64,000 bases of DNA from Piezodorus guildinii (taxonomy: Eukaryota > Arthropoda > Insecta > Hemiptera > Pentatomidae): NCBI GenBank assembly GCA_023052935.1, contig CM041297.1, forward strand, positions 105,639,563 through 105,703,562. Direction: 5' to 3'. Every line of letters starts with the position of its first letter. The first letter of the stretch is position 1. The translations under genes were made by a program, and so were the position numbers. The notes below the pieces were generated by a model that worked only from the letters and a program-made list of their open reading frames with translations, ran no database searches and was not told the DNA's origin. Below, piece by piece: positions 11,280 through 21,500 of the stretch.

Positions 11280-11780
11280 TTTAGTTAAATTACAAAGCAA
11301 TGACTCCGTTCCTTCGGGGTAGAATGCATTAGAACGTCATCAGGTTCCCTCGATAATGCTTACTCACGGCCTTTAAAAGCACCAAGGTTGCCGATAGAGC
11401 TATCTCTCCTGGATCTCCCCTCGAAGAGCGACAGATAATGAAGACGAATGCAGAGGGCTTGAGATGGCCTGGGTCACGACATCGGACACTCGGTTCAACA
11501 GGAGCCTAGAAAGAGTAGAAGCCGACCAAATCACCTCCCCAAGATACCTTGTTAAGATAAGGCCTCGTGGTTCATTAGAATACCCTCAGCATTCCACTAT
11601 CTTGTTCAGAAGGCTCCTCACCAGTCGCCTCGAGTTTAAAAGTTTAATTAAGGCGGAGCATCTTGGTACATTAGGTACATGGTGTAGCGCTCGGCTCCCG
11701 AAAGCGGGTCGTAAATTATTTGGCCTCCTAACGGCAGCGGTGTAGGTCCTGGGATAGATCTTGCCAACTTGCTCGATATA
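11280..11780. other. Unidentified GC-richer segment
   Basis: Composition is clearly less AT-rich than the flanks. It contains a 93-codon open frame on + (11464-11745) whose protein matches no family I recognise. It may be an old retroelement coding remnant or a host sequence. No splice-site pair was convincing. Confidence 0.3.
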
Positions 11781-12408
11781 TCACACATTGCTGTTTCTAA
11801 CTTAACCTTCCTCTACCTCTTGTTTACACTGGAGTTCCATAACGCCATACTGTTTAGTTAACTGCTCTTGTTTCCTGTGTCCTGACTATAATTGGAAACT
11901 TATTATTACTATGAAAACTACTCTATTTATTATTTACGAATAGTCAAATGTCGCAAATCGGGCTCTCTTATTTTCACTTAACGACTCTGTGTTGTTTAAA
12001 GTTTTATACACCTCCAAAACTCCCTTCAAAATGGTTTCTAGATTTAAAATACTCGAAGGGTAATTGAATTATCCATAGAAAAACAAAAACAAATAGCTTA
12101 TTGTGCCCTCATATATTTAAAACAACGGTTTGCTTATTTATTTTTTGAAAACGTGAAATAAAAAATTCCTAATGATATTAATTGTTGCTGAATATTTATA
12201 TATTGTGGATGGATACGACGACATGAAGAAAATTAAAAGTTTAATTTATATTGGTTTATACAAATATTTAATTTATACAAATTATCAGAAATCCCACAAT
12301 ATAATGTGAGTCCTGAAAATATGTAAATCCCCGAAAAAGTAGACTCAAAATAATTGTTAGTGTCTAATAAACGTTTTGGGAAAAACTGAGAACCAATTAT
12401 GTATCATG

Positions 12409-12628
12409 TTGTTTGTTTATTTATTTAACGTCACTGTATGCAACTATGGCTAATCAGACGATGCTACAGGGGGGGTCTGAAATTTTGCCTATCCAGGTTC
12501 TATTAGGATAGGGATCTTTAACGAGTACCTGACATCGCACGGGCTCGGGACCACTCTTTAACGTTCCCTCCGAAAGACAGCATAACTAAGTATTTTTTTA
12601 CTCCCATTAAAAATCGTAGGACCACTTG
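12409..12628 (-). mobile_element. SINE2 copy, 5' head lost
   Basis: Minus-strand copy of the tRNA-derived SINE2. The + strand reads tgtttgtttatttatttaac (inverse of the tail), then gctaatcagacgatgctaca, aacgagtacctgacatcgca and the hairpin-forming ttactcccattaaaaatcgt. The promoter boxes at the far end are truncated near ggaccacttgcggg. Confidence 0.75.
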
Positions 12629-13339
12629 CGGGATTATCTATCATTAATTTATGTTTTTTCCAAAAAAAAAAATATATAATTATGAATATTTATATGGAGG
12701 ATGGTTAGAAATATATAAGAGTGAATTAGAGTTTGCTGCTGTTAGCGCACGTTTCCCAGCACCCATAGATGACCAAAAATACAGAGTGAAATAATTAGGA
12801 GTTCGCGTTGGTACCGGTGCATTCTATCTCGGCATTGATTCCTCTGCTCTATCCATCTGACCCGATAAACCCTCGTCAAAGACTAAAAAAAAGATTAGTG
12901 TATATTAAACTTTTTGGGAAGAATCGAGAACTAATTTTTTTTCACTAAGCATAACAATTAATTTCAGACATTTTGTGTGATTCGAAACATACCATGGTGC
13001 GTGAACAATTTTTCGTTGAATTTCGGACTATTTTTAAAATTAATTATAAAAATTTTGGAAGGTAGACATAAAGATAAAATATAAAAACTGTATAACAATA
13101 TCGGGAGGGGTCACAACAAACAAAACAAAACAAACAACAAATTTAATTAAAATCTATATGCATTGGAGGATGGTTTACCTTCTATTTGACTAATTTATTT
13201 ATAAATATTAAAAAGTCACAAATATAAACAATTTATATTTAAATGAAGATTTAGCAATTTAAAAAAAAATTACTATAGAAATGTATGATTAATTTCAATA
13301 AAATTATATACATATATATTTTTAAGTTTTCTACTGATC

Positions 13340-13543
13340 TTAGGTTTCAATCAATAAATAAACAATTTTATTTATGCAACGTTTCGAGAATGTATTGTTC
13401 TTACAATCATGCAATGGTAGATAAAATATTGTATACATATGTGTATACTAAAAACTTTGAAAAAAACTTAAATGATTCTGAGAAGAATAAATTCTCGAAA
13501 CGTTGCATAAATAAAATTGTTTATTTATTGAATGAAGCCTAAG
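13340..13543. mobile_element. Foldback/MITE-like element with 40-bp perfect arms
   Basis: 13352-13391 is exactly the reverse complement of 13491-13530, with a 99-bp spacer. The arms extend outwards imperfectly through cttaggtttcaat and its inverse. Part of the spacer and arm recurs at 7560-7646 and 8312-8395, where a LINE split a related copy. The small ORF across it is incidental. Confidence 0.7.
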
Positions 13544-13559
13544 TTAAATTATATGTATA

Positions 13560-14390
13560 TATATATAAGTGTGTGTGTGTATATGTGGCCTACGTTATCT
13601 TTACTACATATGATCTTACACTACAAAAGTTCTAACCACTTGATTTCTTTACAAATCTAAATTCAAAAATTAGTTTACATTAAGTTAAACTCAAAGTTAC
13701 ATTAACTTACAATCAATTAGTCAAGCTTATCTTTTAAGGTTTTGAGTTTTATCTGTTGGTTGGGTAATACCTTTAGTTTTAATTACGTAAAAAGGCTTTT
13801 CTCTGTTAATAGCGAGGCCTTGTTGGAGACCTATATTGGAAAAGTTGTAAACTCTGTTGACAAGAAACCGGGCTAGCTCCTCTTCGCTTCAACCCATTAA
13901 TAATCCTCCTTAATTACTTTTCTCTCATATTTTACATACAAATTAATCTAAAGTAAATTTATTTAGTGAGGAAATTACAAGATGGAAACATTTCAAGTAA
14001 ATAAACTACTAGAAGGTTTAGCGATTCATGATTATTAATAAGGTCTTTATAAGTTCTTGACCTTGATGTAGAACTTGATGTATATTAATGATTTTTAATA
14101 AATTGGAGAATCGACGTTTTTTTTAATGTATTTTACTAGTAAAAGAGAGAAATTTCCATTTGGATCTGCTGCTCAACTTCGCTGAGTTGCTGTGAGTACA
14201 CAGCATGCCGCATCAATCATGAAAAAAATTTTCAAAGAAAAAATAGAGTTAGATGAAGAAATACTTGGACATTTCGCTCATGGGCATACATAAATCCAGA
14301 CTAGCCTCAATATATGTGGTGATGCAGGATTCCCAGTGAGTCCAAGATTACGGTCTCCATAATCATTTGCAACTGTTTTTTTTTTTTTTC
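13560..14390. other. AT-rich noncoding DNA
   Basis: A short TA/GT microsatellite at about 13545-13585, then AT-rich sequence with no recognised gene, promoter box or repeat boundary. Confidence 0.45.
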
Positions 14391-14392
14391 AG

Positions 14393-14683
14393 TCAATAAC
14401 TTTCCAAAAATGATCCAGTATCTACTGAGATACTCCTACTTCCGAACCAAAGTCCTGTGACTGTAAATTCTCTTTCGGCAAACTCCTTACGAAATTTGTC
14501 TTGTAGGTATGGAATACATTTCGTATAAATGTTTTCTTTCTCCTCTTGATTTTTTTTCCCTTGTTCCCGGTCATTTGTTTCATATCGGATAGTAGGATCC
14601 ACTATCAGTGCTTCCTTTTCTGTGGCACTAAATGCCAAGATGTTTACAAATATTGTTGATCCCTCGGCACCAAAGCAAAACAT
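14393..14683 (-). pseudogene. LINE ORF2 C-terminal fragment
   Basis: A 96-codon frame with ALIVDPTIRYETN in its first half and a C-terminal LWFGSRSISVDTG stretch. The combination of (I/V)DPT(I/V)R(F/Y)E, an acidic/basic linker, then IYTKCIPYLQDKF and a hydrophobic G.(W/L)(F/V)G(S/A)R segment resembles the C-terminal part of R2/endonuclease-type LINE proteins annotated in insects, from memory of the family. No RT domain is adjacent. It lies directly beside the mariner fragment. Confidence 0.45.
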
Positions 14684-14709
14684 CTTTAGAAAACTTGGTA
14701 TTTTTTCTA

Positions 14710-15094
14710 TTGGGTTGTTTCACATGAAATGTCCGTTTTTATAGTTTCTGAAATACATAAAGGATTTTGCAGGTCTCTCTTGTTTTCCTCCGAAAGTTTA
14801 CATATTTAAAGTAAACAGTTACTAATCCTCTTCCTTTGTATTATAAACATTAGCTTCTCAATCAATTACCCAATTTTCAGTATACCTCCAAATATGAACA
14901 TGGAAACAAGCGATTTTCGAGTAATATTTTTGTACGAGTTTAAACTCGGCCATTCAGCAGCTGAGGCCGCTAGAAATATTTGCAAGGCGTTTGGAGAAGG
15001 AAGTGTTAATGAACGGACCATTCACGGTTGGTTTCCTAAGGTTTGGAAAACTTGCCCCGAGGAAGACCTCTGTCCGAAATCTTTTAGGAAGTAG
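14710..15094 (+). mobile_element. Truncated mariner element (5' end)
   Basis: Starts with ttgggttgtttcacatgaaa, which matches the mellifera/irritans-type mariner inverted terminus, followed by a leader and the transposase start at 14894. The element is broken after the N-terminal domain. No matching right terminus (ending in acaacccaa) was seen downstream, so it cannot move. Confidence 0.75.
14894..15094 (+). pseudogene. Mariner transposase N-terminal HTH fragment
   Basis: A 66-codon frame reading FLYEFKLGHSAAEAARNICK, then FGEGSVNERTIHGWF. This is the N-terminal helix-turn-helix DNA-binding domain of mariner transposases, which binds the inverted terminus. A full mariner transposase is about 345 residues with a D,D34D catalytic triad. 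The triad is entirely missing here because the frame stops after the linker (CPEEDLCPKS). The distance from the inverted terminus (about 180 bp) fits mariner layout. The domain identification is confident and the loss of function clear. Confidence 0.85.
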
Positions 15095-15394
15095 GAATAT
15101 TTTCACTTAAAAACAACTTATATAATAAATATAATTGTGAAAAATATACTATTTATATTTCATGAAAATTTATACGTCTTATATTAATGGAGTAGTTGTT
15201 GACCGTTTTGTTTTGACTATATGGTAAAGAAGTTGGTTGAGGGTGCAGCAAACTAGAGATATATGATAAAAATAAAGGAAGTGTTTTTTATTGGTAGTTT
15301 CTTTGTTACCACATCCGCAAACAACTGGTCCATCATACGCGTTTTATAGTTACCATTCTTAAACGCATTTATGCAAATTTGAATAAAGACAAAA

Positions 15395-15427
15395 TGAAAT
15401 ATTCGCGAGCAAAGCCGCGGGTTACAG

Positions 15428-15431
<4 letters not shown>
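15395..15431 (+). mobile_element. Helitron-like 3' end remnant
   Basis: The phrase cgcgagcaaagccgcgggtt followed by acagcta closely resembles the 3' end common to many insect Helitrons (GCGGGTAACAGCTAG). It abuts a (TA)n array immediately. The 5' side has not been located, so only this end can be supported. Confidence 0.5.
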
Positions 15432-15495
<64 letters not shown>

Positions 15496-15508
15496 TACAT
15501 ATATATTT
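15431..15508. repeat. (TA)n microsatellite
   Basis: Nearly pure TA dinucleotide with tac interruptions near the end, directly joined to the Helitron-like 3' end. Confidence 0.95.
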
Positions 15509-15544
15509 AAAACGCATATAGTAAGATAACATAATATAATAATA

Positions 15545-15835
15545 GGGATCACTTGTAGCTGGGTGGCTAGCGTAACAGCCTCTCATGCTAAAGGTCACGG
15601 GTTCAAACCCGCAGGTGGTCCTAGGATTTTTTAATAGGAGTAAAAAATCCTTAGTTACGCCGTCCTTCGGAGGGGACGTTAAAAGGTGGTCCCGAGCCTG
15701 TGCGATGTCAGGTACTCGTTAAAGATCCCTATCCTAATAAAACCTGGATAGGCAAAATTTAGGACTCCCACTGTAGCATCGTCCGATTAGCCATAGTAGC
15801 ATAAAGTGACGTTATATAAATAAACAAACAAACAA
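15545..15835 (+). mobile_element. SINE2, complete copy with 14-bp TSD
   Basis: tRNA-derived head with box A-like tagctgggtgg and box B gggttcaaacccg. The 3' part ggtggtcc can pair with the 5' gggatcac, as in an acceptor stem. The body has a hairpin (aggattttttaa / taaaaaatcct), then cgtccttcggaggggacg and ggtactcgttaaagatccct. The tail is ataaataaacaaacaaac. Flanks 15531-15544 and 15836-15849 are identical (ataatataataata), a 14-bp target-site duplication, although of low complexity. Confidence 0.85.
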
Positions 15836-15857
15836 ATAATATAATAATAATTGTACC

Positions 15858-16027
15858 CGTCGATTGCGCTGTGAGGTGAGCACTGACCGCCTACCCCAAA
15901 GTGTGTACCGCAGTGATAAGGGCCAACAAACAGTCTGGGGTCGAGTCTCGTCTTGTAATCCGGGATTTAGCTAATCTCACTCCTCTCTCACTTGTTCAGT
16001 ATTTTTTTTTTTTTTTTTTTTTTTTTT
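15858..16027 (+). other. Possible decayed poly(T)-ended SINE
   Basis: A GC-richer stretch with ctggggtcgagtctcgtc (weak box B) followed after about 60 bp by about 27 T residues. This layout recalls SINE1 (24335-24667), but sequence similarity is not evident and box A is poor. Confidence 0.2.
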
Positions 16028-16286
16028 ATTTATTTATTCATTGCCATTGCTGTTCGATCAAGGTGATTGGTATTTGTCAACGAAAACGCCAGTTTTACTT
16101 TATTAAATGTAAACTATTATTACCTATATTATTATATCACCTATTATTTAGGGATCATTAGATGGAGATGTATTTAGATCTTCTTTATATTTTATTTATT
16201 ATTGTTTAATTTTAATTCCTAATGTCCTTTTATTTTAGATACTTCAGATATATATTTTTAATATTGTTCTAATATTATTATTCTTA

Positions 16287-16361
<75 letters not shown>
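16287..16361. repeat. (TA)n microsatellite
   Basis: TA dinucleotide array interrupted once by an extra A near 16311. Confidence 0.95.
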
Positions 16362-16367
<6 letters not shown>

Positions 16368-17090
16368 CTGAGAAAATCTAACGAAAAAAAATTGATGAAT
16401 TTATATTTATCATGTGTATAAATTGCTAAATTGTTAATCTTGCTAATAGTCCTATGTGGATATTTAGTATGCTATGTTAACTGATTCCAGAAATTTTTAA
16501 ATTATTCATTTTTCATCAGGTTAGCTAAAAATTAATATAAGCATATTGTGTTACAGCCGGGAAAATATTTCTTACAAAAGGATTTTAAAAAAGACTAAAT
16601 CTAGATCCAATAATTGTTAAATTTGCCGAAACGTAGATATAATTTTAATGCCGTAATCAGCAACTTGCCAAAGTTGTCCGATGGATTGAATTGCATTATT
16701 AACTTTCATCGAAGTAGAAAATTTCGACATGGCCCTGATGTATTTAGCTAAGACATCGATCCATTATGGTTAGTACCAGGGACCAGCACCATTGTTTGTG
16801 TTTCTACATGGCTGCCATACTGTTTTGCCTCAATCAGTGCCTATATTGACATTGGCTTCCCTCTCCGCTTTAATTCATAATGATATCGGCTTAGCCCGTC
16901 TATAAAGGAAGTCTTTTAAAGTTGATTTGTGTCTGTATTGTGTCCACAAATTGATATTGATCTAGTTAAATATTTGTCTTAACCGCTCCGATGGAATCGG
17001 TACATATTTTACGCTGTTGTCTTTTTAATTATTGATACATGAGAGAATTTAATATGAGGGTATTGATTGAAATTAAAAGTGTCAACAAAT

Positions 17091-17094
<4 letters not shown>
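16362..17094. other. Noncoding DNA, nothing recognised
   Basis: A moderately less AT-rich stretch at about 16650-16930 has no recognisable protein similarity in any frame. Otherwise AT-rich. Confidence 0.4.

Positions 17095-17152
<58 letters not shown>
17095..17152. repeat. (TA)n microsatellite
   Basis: About 58 bases of TA dinucleotide, 80 bp upstream of the BEL/Pao insertion. Confidence 0.95.
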
Positions 17153-17155
<3 letters not shown>

Positions 17156-17233
17156 TATAATTTTATTTGAAATTTTTTTTTAAGTCCTAGAACACAATTA
17201 CTTCTTGATTTGCTTTATATTAATTAATATATA

Positions 17234-17810
17234 TGTTGGTGATTCTATGATTATTATGTTTTATATAAATTTATATTAGTTATTTAAGGTTTGTTTGTTT
17301 TTAAAAATACGAAGTAATAGTGCTGATTAACTTGATATAATAGTGTGATTACCAGAAGGGCGCGCATGCGCATTACCGAGCAAACAGTGCCGGGAATTAA
17401 AATATCGCAGTCGAGTCGCAGTAGAGTCCCAGTCGAGTCGTAGTCGAGTCGTGAGTGAGTACGTACTACAGGACTTCCATCCAGTCACACAGGGTGACCA
17501 TCTAGTCCCACAGGGGGACAGCAGAGACTCATAATCGAGAAGAAGACAAGTCCCACAGGGGGACAGCAGATAAGCTTACCTTACATATTAATAAAACATT
17601 AAAGGACTACTAATTTAACAATTATAGTATTTAATTTCAATTAGTACTATTACTTTACCACATTAGAATTTTTGCATTCATTTTATTATTTTATTTTGTA
17701 TTATCAATTTCAATTAAACATTTCCTTTTATACATAGCCTGGCGTATTTATTTCACATGCAATATATAACCAACGCACGTACCCAGTTTATTAACATTAT
17801 TTACCTAACA
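17234..17810 (+). repeat. 5' LTR of BEL/Pao element
   Basis: 577 bp, TGTTGG...AACA. It contains a polyadenylation-type AATAAA at 17590-17595, direct repeats of cagtcgagtcg-type units at about 17403-17455, and three small hairpins with an ACAGG loop. It should provide the element's promoter. No clear TATA box was assigned. Confidence 0.95.
17484..17564 (+). other. Three ACAGG-loop hairpins in LTR
   Basis: gtcac-acagg-gtgac (17484-17498), gtccc-acagg-gggac (17505-17519) and gtccc-acagg-gggac (17550-17564). Each is a 5-bp stem with the same 5-nt loop. The first differs from the others by a compensated pair (A-T against C-G), which keeps the stem. The same set is present in the 3' LTR. Role unknown. 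They could be RNA structures of the genomic transcript or protein-binding palindromes. Confidence 0.6.
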
Positions 17811-17816
17811 TTTTTT

Positions 17817-17835
17817 TGGTCAATCTCCGGACCGG
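17817..17835 (+). promoter_or_regulatory. Candidate primer binding site
   Basis: Six bases after the 5' LTR, tggtcaatctccggaccgg starts with TGG, complementary to a tRNA CCA end, as expected for a primer binding site. I could not name the tRNA with confidence. Confidence 0.45.
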
Positions 17836-18503
17836 ATGAAATTTAAAATTAAAATTAATAATCAGTTTTATTGCAATAGTTATGTGCGTGTGTTAGATAT
17901 TGCCTGTAACAATAGATGTAAACAGACGCAGGTGCAGTAAGAATACGGTATTATCTATACTAGAGTATTAAGTTTTAAACATTAATTCGATATTAACATG
18001 ATAACAGTAATATGTAATACCCAACACTATAGTTGTTTATACTTATTTTAAGAAACATTTATTTTTAATTTAAGAATTGTTTAATTCCACTAATATAAAG
18101 AACTTTTTTTGATTATTTTAACTAATTATTTAGAGGTTTAAAAATTAATTTAAAATATTAGATTTAGATTGCTTTATTTTTTATTTTTAATCCATGTATT
18201 TATTGGATTATTGTACATAGAGTATTACCATTTAATTTATTTTTTACACAGGCATTTCTTTTCTTATTAATTAAATTATATATTTAGGATTACAGTTGCA
18301 CTATAATTTTCTATATACAATATTTTGAAAGGATTGTTATTTTAGAGATTTATTTTATTTTATAGATGGTTATTTTTTTATTTATTGAATAATTAATTAT
18401 TAGATGAAAATTATTAATCAAATTAATTATTAACATTTAATTTTCATTAATCAATTGGAAACTGTTAGTCGATATTGATTATAATTTGTGAAGTTTCACC
18501 AAC

Positions 18504-21500
18504 ATGGCTTCCCCAGAATTACAAATTAAAGGCATTCGGGCTGCTCTTAAACTATTGCGTAAAGATCTTGCTCAGATTTATAATGTAGGCATGTCACAAC
18601 AAGAGGGGATGGCAAATACTTTTAAGGCTATGGCTTCAACTTCTGAATCGATCAAATCTAATTATTTAAAAAAGTTTGAGGAATGTCAACTCCTAGCTAT
18701 TACCTTGGAAAAAGATAGCTTGTTTCCGACGGATGATGATATAAAAGAGAGAGGGGAGATTAACTCTCTTTATTACAAAATTATAGAACTCCAACAATCG
18801 AGATATGAGGGAGATAATTCAAAATTTGAAAACGTTTCTTCTAGAGTGTGTAGCAATCGAAGATTACCTCGGATAGAATTACCAAAATTTGACGGCAAAA
18901 TTCAAGACTGGCCTAAATTCAAACAACTGTTCGTTAGCATGATTCATACAAATGATGATATCCCGACTATTGAAAAATTCCATTATTTGAATACATCAGT
19001 CCAGGGTGAAGCGTTAGCTCTTATAGCTCCTTTCAGTTTGGATGAACCAAACTATCAAAAGGCTTGGGATGCCTTAACGGACAGATACAATAATAAACGA
19101 TTACTTGCCACAGCATATATAGATCAAATTCTGGAATTTTCTTCTCATAAGGGAGCGCCAACAGTTCAATCCCTCCAGTCCTTTATAAGGGTGGTAGCTG
19201 AAAGTATAGCAGCTTTTCGATCAATAGATATGCCTGACCAAGCTGATTTCTTGTGGTTGACTTTAGCACTGAAAAAACTTGATCAAGAAACCAGACATAA
19301 TTTTGAAGTAGAGGTAGTAACGACTGAATGGCCCACCTTTAAACAACTAGTAGATTTCGTGCAGGGGAGGAGTCGAGCAATGCAGCTCTCTGATCCCAAG
19401 CTCACTAATTCATTTAAACAAAGGCCTAAGACAAACATTCTTGCAACTACTTCTACACCTTCCAATCAATCCAAATCACAAGTATGCTCGTGTAAACAGT
19501 CTCATATCTTAATTCAATGTCCTATTTTTCGATCTAAAACGCCTGCTCAACGCATATCTTTCTTAAAGGATAAAAACGTTTGCTTCAATTGCTTAAGAAT
19601 AGGTCATCGAGCATCAGTATGTCTAACATTAGGTCGCTGCCAAATTTGTAAGGGCAAACACCATACATGGCTTCATGTAAAGAGGAAATCTAATGTACAC
19701 TCACCAGTTAATCAGAACTCTTCTCCAGTTGTGAATAGACAAGATATTTCATCTGCCTCTGAGCAAAGAGGTTCTAAGGTAGAATCAGGAACATCAAAGC
19801 TGGTTGGTAGTGTGACGGGACCTGCACAGGTACTTCTAGGCACTGCCATTGGTCTCATTCACAATTCAGACAACATAATTCAACCTGTTCGCTTCTTGGT
19901 CGACTGTGGATCTCAATTATCTCTCATGACAACGAAATGCGCTAGAAGGTTAGGACTCTATTGGCATGCAACTACTCACAAACCACTTGGAGCAGGAGGT
20001 GTTCCAGTACCTAAGGTCAAAGGAAAGGTGGAGTGCCGCATTTATTCCAGGTTCAATCGAGAGAAATATTTGGAGGTCGGGCCTTTGATTGTTGACTATT
20101 TAACGGGAGATCTACCTACTTCGGCAATTCAACCTATACAAGGGTCTTCTGAACAACCTTTCGCTGATCCACTATTTTGGGAACCTCGTGAAATCGACAT
20201 GCTCCTTGGAAACGACTGTTTTATTCAAATGATAACTGGCAGTCCAGTCATTCTAGAAAATAATTATAAGGCTCTTCCAACATATTTTGGACTTATCGTC
20301 ATGGGAGGCGCCAATATAGATTCCATTTCGAACTTAAGCTGCCACTGTGTGCTAGAATCACCGATTAATGAAGACATACTATCCAAATTCTGGTCCATCG
20401 AAGAAGTAGAAGGTTCAGTTGATTATGCCCAACGTGATCCTTGTGAAGAACATTTCTTGAAAACATACAATCGTGATGCTACTGGCAGATATATTGTGGC
20501 CCTTCCATTCAAAGAAACTCCTGAAGATATACCAGAAGCTGAAATTCTTGCTTATGCTCGTTTTAGAGGAATTGAAAATAGATTCAAACGCAACCATACA
20601 TTGCAAGGTAAATACGTAGACTTTATGAACGAGTATGAGCAATTAGGCCATATGAGTAAAACATCGTCAACTTCAGGTTATGTTATACCTCATCATCCAG
20701 TATTTCGGACTGATGATCGTCAAGCGAAAATTCGCGTTGTATTTGACGCTTCTGCTACAACCGATAAGGGATCGCTAAACAGCAAGCTCTACGTTGGTCC
20801 AAAGCTTCAAAGAGACATAGCCGACATCATCTTAAATTTTAGACGATACAAAATCGCAATAACTGCTGATCTAATAAAAATGTACAGGCAGATTCTTGTT
20901 GTTCCGGAGCATCGACGTTTTCAACATATCTTATGGCGAGCCAAAAGTGAAGATGAAATTCAAAAATATGAACTAAACACGGTCACTTATGGTACTGCAT
21001 CAGCTCCATTTCTTGCAAATCGCGTGGTGAAACAATTGTGTATTGACGAAGGTGCTGCCTTTCCCCTTGCAGCTAATGTGCTAAACAATTATATTTATGT
21101 GGACGATGTAGTGGCAGGGTCCGATTCGTTTGATGAAGCAGTTGGACTTGTTGAACAACTGATTGGCCTATTGAGCAAAGGTCAATTTACCATACACAAG
21201 TGGAATAGTAATTGCTCTGAGCTAATGAATAAACTTCAACCTAATTCAGACACAAAGAACGTTCAGCTGTCACCAGAGACTGATTCGTGCGTTACAAAGA
21301 TTCTTGGCATGTCTTGGGATCCAATTAATGATTGCTTCTCTTATTCTGTCAAGACTATTTCAAAGGTTGTCTCAAAGCGAGCCATCTTATCTACGGTTGC
21401 ACGATTATACGATCCAATGGGCTTCCTTAGCCCAGTGATATTTAAAGCGAAATCCTTTCTTCAGGGACTTTGGAAATTGAAGATAGACTGGGATGATTCT

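Noticed and set aside
15545..15620. Possible functional tRNA gene in SINE2
   Set aside because: Although the ends can pair, several copies share the same downstream body, tail and TSDs. It is a SINE head.
17403..17455. Short direct repeats in the LTR as a CRISPR-like array
   Set aside because: The units are 8-16 bp, irregular and lie within a eukaryotic LTR. No spacers or Cas genes.
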